A stretch of 64,000 bases of DNA from Kocuria salsicia. Lineage in GTDB: Bacteria; Actinomycetota; Actinomycetes; Actinomycetales; Micrococcaceae. The stretch spans positions 682,001-746,000 of the forward strand of contig NZ_VELE01000001.1 in the NCBI RefSeq assembly GCF_007681555.1. Reading direction: 5' to 3'. Under the pieces are notes generated by a model. That model did no database searches. It saw only the letters and a list, made by a program, of their open reading frames with translations, and was not told the origin of the DNA. The translations under genes were made by a program, and so were the position numbers. This document shows, piece after piece, positions 55,931-64,000 of the stretch (within the stretch, counting starts at the first letter, position 1; each line of letters opens with the position of its first letter).

Positions 55931-56707
55931 TCAGAGGGCTCCGAGCGCGCGGGAGATGCCGTGCCCCGCAACCCGAAGCGTTTGCACGATGGCCGGGAGG
56001 TCCGCGTCCCGCATCTCCGCCAGCGGGAGCACGGTTCCAAGCGCCGCGCCGCGCTGTCCGGCCGGAACCTTCAGGGGCACGGCCACTCCCCCGGTCCCCT
56101 GGTCGATGCGCTCGCGCTGGACCGCGTACCCGCGCCGCGCGAAGACGGCCAGATCCGCGGCAAAGCGCTCCGCAGTGGCCGTGAGCGCGGCAGGGTCCCC
56201 GGCGGCGTCGGGCACCGAGACCGCGCGGTGGTACTGCGCGACGACCTCGGCGGAGCACTGGGACAGCAGTGCCAGCCCGGTGGCCGAGCGGTGCAGCGGC
56301 AGCCGCCCCGCCACGATCGAGCGCAGCGGAACCGTGGACCCGCTCGCGGCGATCCGCTCCGCGAACAGCACGTCCCGGCCCTCCACCACACCCACGTGCA
56401 CGTGCTGGCGCAGCACGGCATGGACGTCCGACATGAACGGGATGGCCGCCGCGGCAAGGCTCTCCGCCGAGGCGGAGCGTGAGGCCAGCTCCCACAGGCG
56501 CGTGCCCACCCGGTAGGTCTGCGCGGACCCGACCTCCAGCCACCCCGTGCGCTTCATGTCCCCCAAGATCCGGTGGGCGGTGGACGGCGGCAGCCCCGTG
56601 GCGCGGCAGATCTCCCGGAAGCCCAGCTCGGGCCGCGCGGGACCGAAGGCGCTGAGGACACGGTCGAAGCGCTCGATGAGCGACTCCCCGGACGCCGAGT
56701 TCGCCAC
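55931..56707 (-). CDS. IclR-family regulator, probably of pobA
   Basis: A 258-residue IclR-family protein. The winged helix has LGFREICRATGLPPSTAHRI, and the effector domain HVHVGVVEGRDVLFAERIAA and GRLPLHRSATGLALLSQ. I use GTG 56707: GGGAGG lies six bases upstream of it and touches the alternative GTG at 56713. It is transcribed toward pobA, 255 bp away, which suggests a PobR-like activator responding to 4-hydroxybenzoate, but it differs clearly from pcaR and the inducer is not known. Confidence 0.82.
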   Translation of the reverse strand: MANSASGESLIERFDRVLSAFGPARPELGFREICRATGLPPSTAHRILGDMKRTGWLEVGSAQTYRVGTRLWELASRSASAESLAAAAIPFMSDVHAVLRQHVHVGVVEGRDVLFAERIAASGSTVPLRSIVAGRLPLHRSATGLALLSQCSAEVVAQYHRAVSVPDAAGDPAALTATAERFAADLAVFARRGYAVQRERIDQGTGGVAVPLKVPAGQRGAALGTVLPLAEMRDADLPAIVQTLRVAGHGISRALGAL

Positions 56708-56783
56708 GGCCACCCTCCCTTTCCCACGGTGCGCGTCCCGCGGGCCGCGCTGCGCCCAGTCTAGGAGCGGTGGGCACGAAGAA

Positions 56784-56818
56784 GCCCGGGTGGCCCCCTC
56801 TCGGGGGCCCACCCGGGC
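56784..56818 (-). terminator. Terminator of rpoBC
   Basis: GCCCGGGTGGCCCCC (56784-56798) pairs with 56803-56818 with one bulged base, about 70 bases after rpoC. Confidence 0.75.
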
Positions 56819-56890
56819 GCTGTCAATCACGTCACCGGAGGGCGACGTCGCGCCGCCGCCCCGCGGGGCGGCTCACGCGGGTGACCCGGC

Positions 56891-60781
<3,891 letters not shown>

Positions 60782-60846
60782 AAGGTCCTGTCCCTCTTTC
60801 TAAAAATCCTGAAGTGTGACGAGCTGTGCTATGGACGAGCGGGTTC

Positions 60847-63800
60847 TCAGACCTCTTCGACCGAGCTGGGCTCGGAGTGGGAGAGGTCGATGCCGAGCTC
60901 GTCGGCAGCCCGGAAGCTGTCGTCCTCGGAATCACGCATTTCCACGGTGTTGCCGTCCGCGGAGAGGACCTCCACGTTCAGGCACAGCGACTGCATCTCC
61001 TTGATGAGCACCTTGAAGGACTCGGGCACACCCGGTTCGGGGATGTTCTCGCCCTTGACGATGGCCTCGTACACCTTCACGCGGCCGTGGACGTCGTCGG
61101 ACTTGACGGTGAGCAGCTCCTGCAGGGTGTAGGCGGCGCCGTACGCCTCGAGCGCCCACACCTCCATCTCACCGAAGCGCTGACCACCGAACTGCGCCTT
61201 ACCGCCCAGCGGCTGCTGGGTGATCATGGAGTACGGACCGGTGGAGCGGGCGTGGATCTTGTCGTCCACGAGGTGGTGGAGCTTCAAGATGTACTGGTAG
61301 CCCACGGACACCGGGTCCGGGAACGGCTGGCCGGAGCGGCCGTCGTACAGCTTCGCCTTGCCGGAGCGCCCGATCAGGCGCTGACCGTCACGCGTGGGGT
61401 TGGTGTGGTCCAGCAGGTCGAAGATCTCGTCCTCGCGGGCGCCGTCGAACACCGGGGTGGCCACGTTGGTGGGGCCGGTGCTCTTCGGGAAGTTGCTCAG
61501 ACCCTTCAGCCACTCGGGGTCGCCCTCGATGTTCCAGCCCTGCTTGGCGAGCCAGCCGGTGTGGACCTCGAGCACCTGGCCGAGGTTCATGCGGCCGGGG
61601 ACACCCAGCGGGTTGAGGATGACGTCCACCGGGGTGCCGTCCTCCATGAACGGCATGTCCTCGATGGGCAGAATCTTGGAGATGACGCCCTTGTTGCCGT
61701 GGCGTCCGGCGAGCTTGTCGCCGTCCGTGATCTTGCGCTTCTGCGCCACGTAGACGCGGACCACCTGGTTGACGCCGGCCGGGAGGTCGTCGTCCTCGTC
61801 CTCGCGGTCGAAGACGCGCACGCCGATGACCGTGCCGGACTCGCCGTGGGGCACCTTCAGGGAGGTGTCGCGGACCTCGCGGGACTTCTCGCCGAAGATC
61901 GCGCGCAGCAGCCGCTCCTCCGGGGTCAGCTCCGTCTCGCCCTTCGGGGTCACCTTGCCCACGAGGATGTCGCCGGCCTGGACCTCGGCACCGATGTGGA
62001 TGATGCCGCGCTCGTCCAGTGCGGAGAGCACCTCCTCCGACACGTTCGGGATGTCACGCGTGATCTCCTCGGCACCGAGCTTGGTGTCGCGGGCGTCGAT
62101 CTCGTGCTCCTCGATGTGGATGGACGTCAGGACGTCCTCGGAGACCATGCGCTGGGAGAGGATGATGGCGTCCTCGTAGTTGAGGCCCTCCCAGGACATG
62201 TACGCGATCAGCAGGTTCTTGCCCAGTGCCAGCTCGCCGTGGTCGGTCGAGGGACCGTCCGCGATGACCGTGCGGGGCTCCACGCGCTGGCCCTCGGAGA
62301 CGATCACGCGCTGGTTGTACGTGTTGCCCGGGTTCGAGCGCACGAACTTGTTGATCGGGTAGAGCTTGGTGGTGCCGTCGTCGTTGAGCACGGTCACGAG
62401 GTCAGCGGAGACCTCCTCGACCACGCCCGGCTTGGTGGCGAGCACCGAGTCCCCGGCGTCCAGCGCCGAGTAGCGCTCCATGCCGGTGCCCACGAGCGGG
62501 GCCTCGGACGTGAGCAACGGCACGGCCTGGCGCTGCATGTTCGCGCCCATGAGGGCACGGTTGGCGTCGTCGTGCTCGAGGTACGGGATCAGGGCCGTGG
62601 CCACCGACACCATCTGGCGCGGGGAGACGTCCATGAACTCGATGTCCTCGGGGGCCACCAGCACGGCCTCACCGGAGCCGTCGGAGGCGCGCGAGAGCAC
62701 GGCGTCCTCAGCGAAGTGGCCGTCCTCGGTCAGCGGTGCGTTGGCCTGCGCGATCGTGAGCCCGCGCTCGTCGTCCGCAGTGAGGTAGACGACGTCGTCA
62801 GTGACGGTGCCGTCCACGACCTTGCGGTACGGGGTCTCGATGAACCCGAACGGGTTGATCCGCGCGTACGTGGCGAGCGAGCCGATCAGACCGATGTTCG
62901 AGCCCTCAGGGGTCTCGATCGGGCACATGCGGCCGTAGTGCGACGGGTGGACGTCACGGACCTCCATGCCCGCGCGGTCGCGCGAGAGCCCGCCGGGGCC
63001 CAGCGCGGACAGGCGGCGCTTGTGGGTCAGGCCCGCGAGCGGGTTGTTCTGGTCCATGAACTGCGAGAGCTGGGAGGTCCCGAAGAACTCCTTGATCGCG
63101 GCCACCACGGGGCGGATGTTGATCAGGGTCTGCGGGGTGATCGCCTCGACGTCCTGCGTGGTCATGCGCTCGCGCACCACTCGCTCCATGCGGGAGAGCC
63201 CGGTGCGGATCTGGTTCTCGATCAGCTCGCCCACGGCGCGGATACGGCGGTTGCCGAAGTGGTCGATGTCGTCGACGTCCACATGGATCTCGCGGGCCTC
63301 GCCGTCGCGCGTTCCGGGCATGGTGGAGCGGCCGTCGTGCAGGGTCACGAGGTAGCGGATCATGGCGACGATGTCGTCGAGGGACAGCACGGAGGCGTCC
63401 GCGTCCGTGAAGGGCTTGTCGAGACCGAGCTTGCGGTTGAGCTTGTAGCGGCCCACCTTGGCGAGGTCGTAGCGCTTCGGGTTGAAGTACATGTTGTCCA
63501 GCAGGGACTGGGCGGCGTCAACCGTGGGCGGCTCCCCCGGACGCAGCTTGCGGTAGATGTCGAGCAGCGCCTCCTCGCGGGTCTCGGTGGCGTCCTTCTC
63601 GAGGGTCGCGCGGATCGAGTCGAACTCGCCGAACTCCTCGAGGATCTTGGCCTCGGTCCAGCCCAGCGCCTTGAGCAGCACGGTCACGGACTGCTTGCGC
63701 TTGCGGTCCAGACGCACGCCCACCTGGTCGCGCTTGTCGATCTCGAGCTCGAACCACGCCCCGCGGGAGGGGATGATCTTGGCGGAGTAGATGTCCTTGT

Positions 63801-64000
63801 CGGACGTGCGGTCCTGGCCCTTCTCGAAGTAGGCGCCGGGGGAACGGACCAGCTGGGAGACGACGACGCGTTCGGACCCGTTGATCACGAACGTGCCCTT
63901 GTCGGTCATGAGCGGGAAGTCCCCCATGAACACGGTCTGCTGCTTGATCTCGCCCGTGTTGTTGTTCATGAACTCGGCCTTGACGTACAGCGGCGCCGAG
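60847..64000 (-). CDS. rpoB: RNA polymerase beta subunit, C-terminal part (cut by window edge)
   Basis: Beta subunit; about the last 1050 residues are present and the start lies beyond the right end (the frame is open to 64000). The rifampicin region reads [19 protein letters not shown] then [14 protein letters not shown], all wild-type at the usual resistance positions. [17 protein letters not shown] and [18 protein letters not shown] near the C-terminus are normal. Confidence 0.98.
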   Translation of the reverse strand, partial: SAPLYVKAEFMNNNTGEIKQQTVFMGDFPLMTDKGTFVINGSERVVVSQLVRSPGAYFEKGQDRTSDKDIYSAKIIPSRGAWFELEIDKRDQVGVRLDRKRKQSVTVLLKALGWTEAKILEEFGEFDSIRATLEKDATETREEALLDIYRKLRPGEPPTVDAAQSLLDNMYFNPKRYDLAKVGRYKLNRKLGLDKPFTDADASVLSLDDIVAMIRYLVTLHDGRSTMPGTRDGEAREIHVDVDDIDHFGNRRIRAVGELIENQIRTGLSRMERVVRERMTTQDVEAITPQTLINIRPVVAAIKEFFGTSQLSQFMDQNNPLAGLTHKRRLSALGPGGLSRDRAGMEVRDVHPSHYGRMCPIETPEGSNIGLIGSLATYARINPFGFIETPYRKVVDGTVTDDVVYLTADDERGLTIAQANAPLTEDGHFAEDAVLSRASDGSGEAVLVAPEDIEFMDVSPRQMVSVATALIPYLEHDDANRALMGANMQRQAVPLLTSEAPLVGTGMERYSALDAGDSVLATKPGVVEEVSADLVTVLNDDGTTKLYPINKFVRSNPGNTYNQRVIVSEGQRVEPRTVIADGPSTDHGELALGKNLLIAYMSWEGLNYEDAIILSQRMVSEDVLTSIHIEEHEIDARDTKLGAEEITRDIPNVSEEVLSALDERGIIHIGAEVQAGDILVGKVTPKGETELTPEERLLRAIFGEKSREVRDTSLKVPHGESGTVIGVRVFDREDEDDDLPAGVNQVVRVYVAQKRKITDGDKLAGRHGNKGVISKILPIEDMPFMEDGTPVDVILNPLGVPGRMNLGQVLEVHTGWLAKQGWNIEGDPEWLKGLSNFPKSTGPTNVATPVFDGAREDEIFDLLDHTNPTRDGQRLIGRSGKAKLYDGRSGQPFPDPVSVGYQYILKLHHLVDDKIHARSTGPYSMITQQPLGGKAQFGGQRFGEMEVWALEAYGAAYTLQELLTVKSDDVHGRVKVYEAIVKGENIPEPGVPESFKVLIKEMQSLCLNVEVLSADGNTVEMRDSEDDSFRAADELGIDLSHSEPSSVEEV

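Overview
The window is 64 kb of very GC-rich DNA from an actinobacterium, most likely a member of the Micrococcaceae such as Kocuria. This rests on the actinobacterial gene orders (str-S10-spc-alpha clusters; rplM-rpsI-glmM and glmS-acpS-nnrD-alr blocks), on absence of rpsN and rpsD from the ribosomal clusters, and on mshA (mycothiol). The genus is an inference, not proven. No tRNA or rRNA gene, insertion sequence, phage gene or CRISPR array was seen. Almost everything is on the minus strand; only mshA, its downstream neighbour, coaA and mscL are on the plus strand.

Layout. Positions 1-18.6 kb hold cell-envelope and reserve metabolism: alr (cut by the left edge), mshA and a conserved phosphatase-like gene, a LysE-type exporter overlapping an aldo/keto reductase, the glycogen-to-trehalose set glgX-treY-treZ, nnrD, acpS, glmS, coaA, mscL and glmM. 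Then come ppk2 and rplM-rpsI (18.7-20.9 kb). From 21.1 to 46.4 kb, read right to left, is the translation supercluster: rpsL-rpsG-fusA-tuf; rpsJ-rplC-rplD-rplW-rplB-rpsS-rplV-rpsC-rplP-rpmC-rpsQ; a foreign-looking enterochelin-esterase-like gene; rplN-rplX-rplE-rpsH-rplF-rplR-rpsE-rpmD-rplO-secY-adk-map; rlmN; infA-rpmJ-rpsM-rpsK-rpoA-rplQ-truA. At 46.7-56.7 kb a complete protocatechuate branch of the beta-ketoadipate pathway (pobA, pcaHGBDC, pcaFIJ and two IclR regulators) sits between the str operon and rpoC. rpoC and most of rpoB fill the right end.

How the parts work together. GlgX, TreY and TreZ convert glycogen to trehalose. PobA and the Pca enzymes take 4-hydroxybenzoate to succinyl-CoA and acetyl-CoA with every enzymatic step encoded locally. 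GlmS and GlmM feed UDP-GlcNAc synthesis, and Alr feeds peptidoglycan.

Most notable: the pca island placed inside the rpoBC-rpsL region; a perfect 38-bp inverted repeat holding GTTC-N7-GAAC operator-like sites over the -35 of a likely pcaF promoter; a C-terminal extra module on ribosomal protein L17; hairpins that fall at junctions between ribosomal and non-ribosomal genes; a run of apparently leaderless promoters (TANNNT 6-9 nt before the start codon); and a 28-bp intergenic repeat shared by two of these promoter regions.
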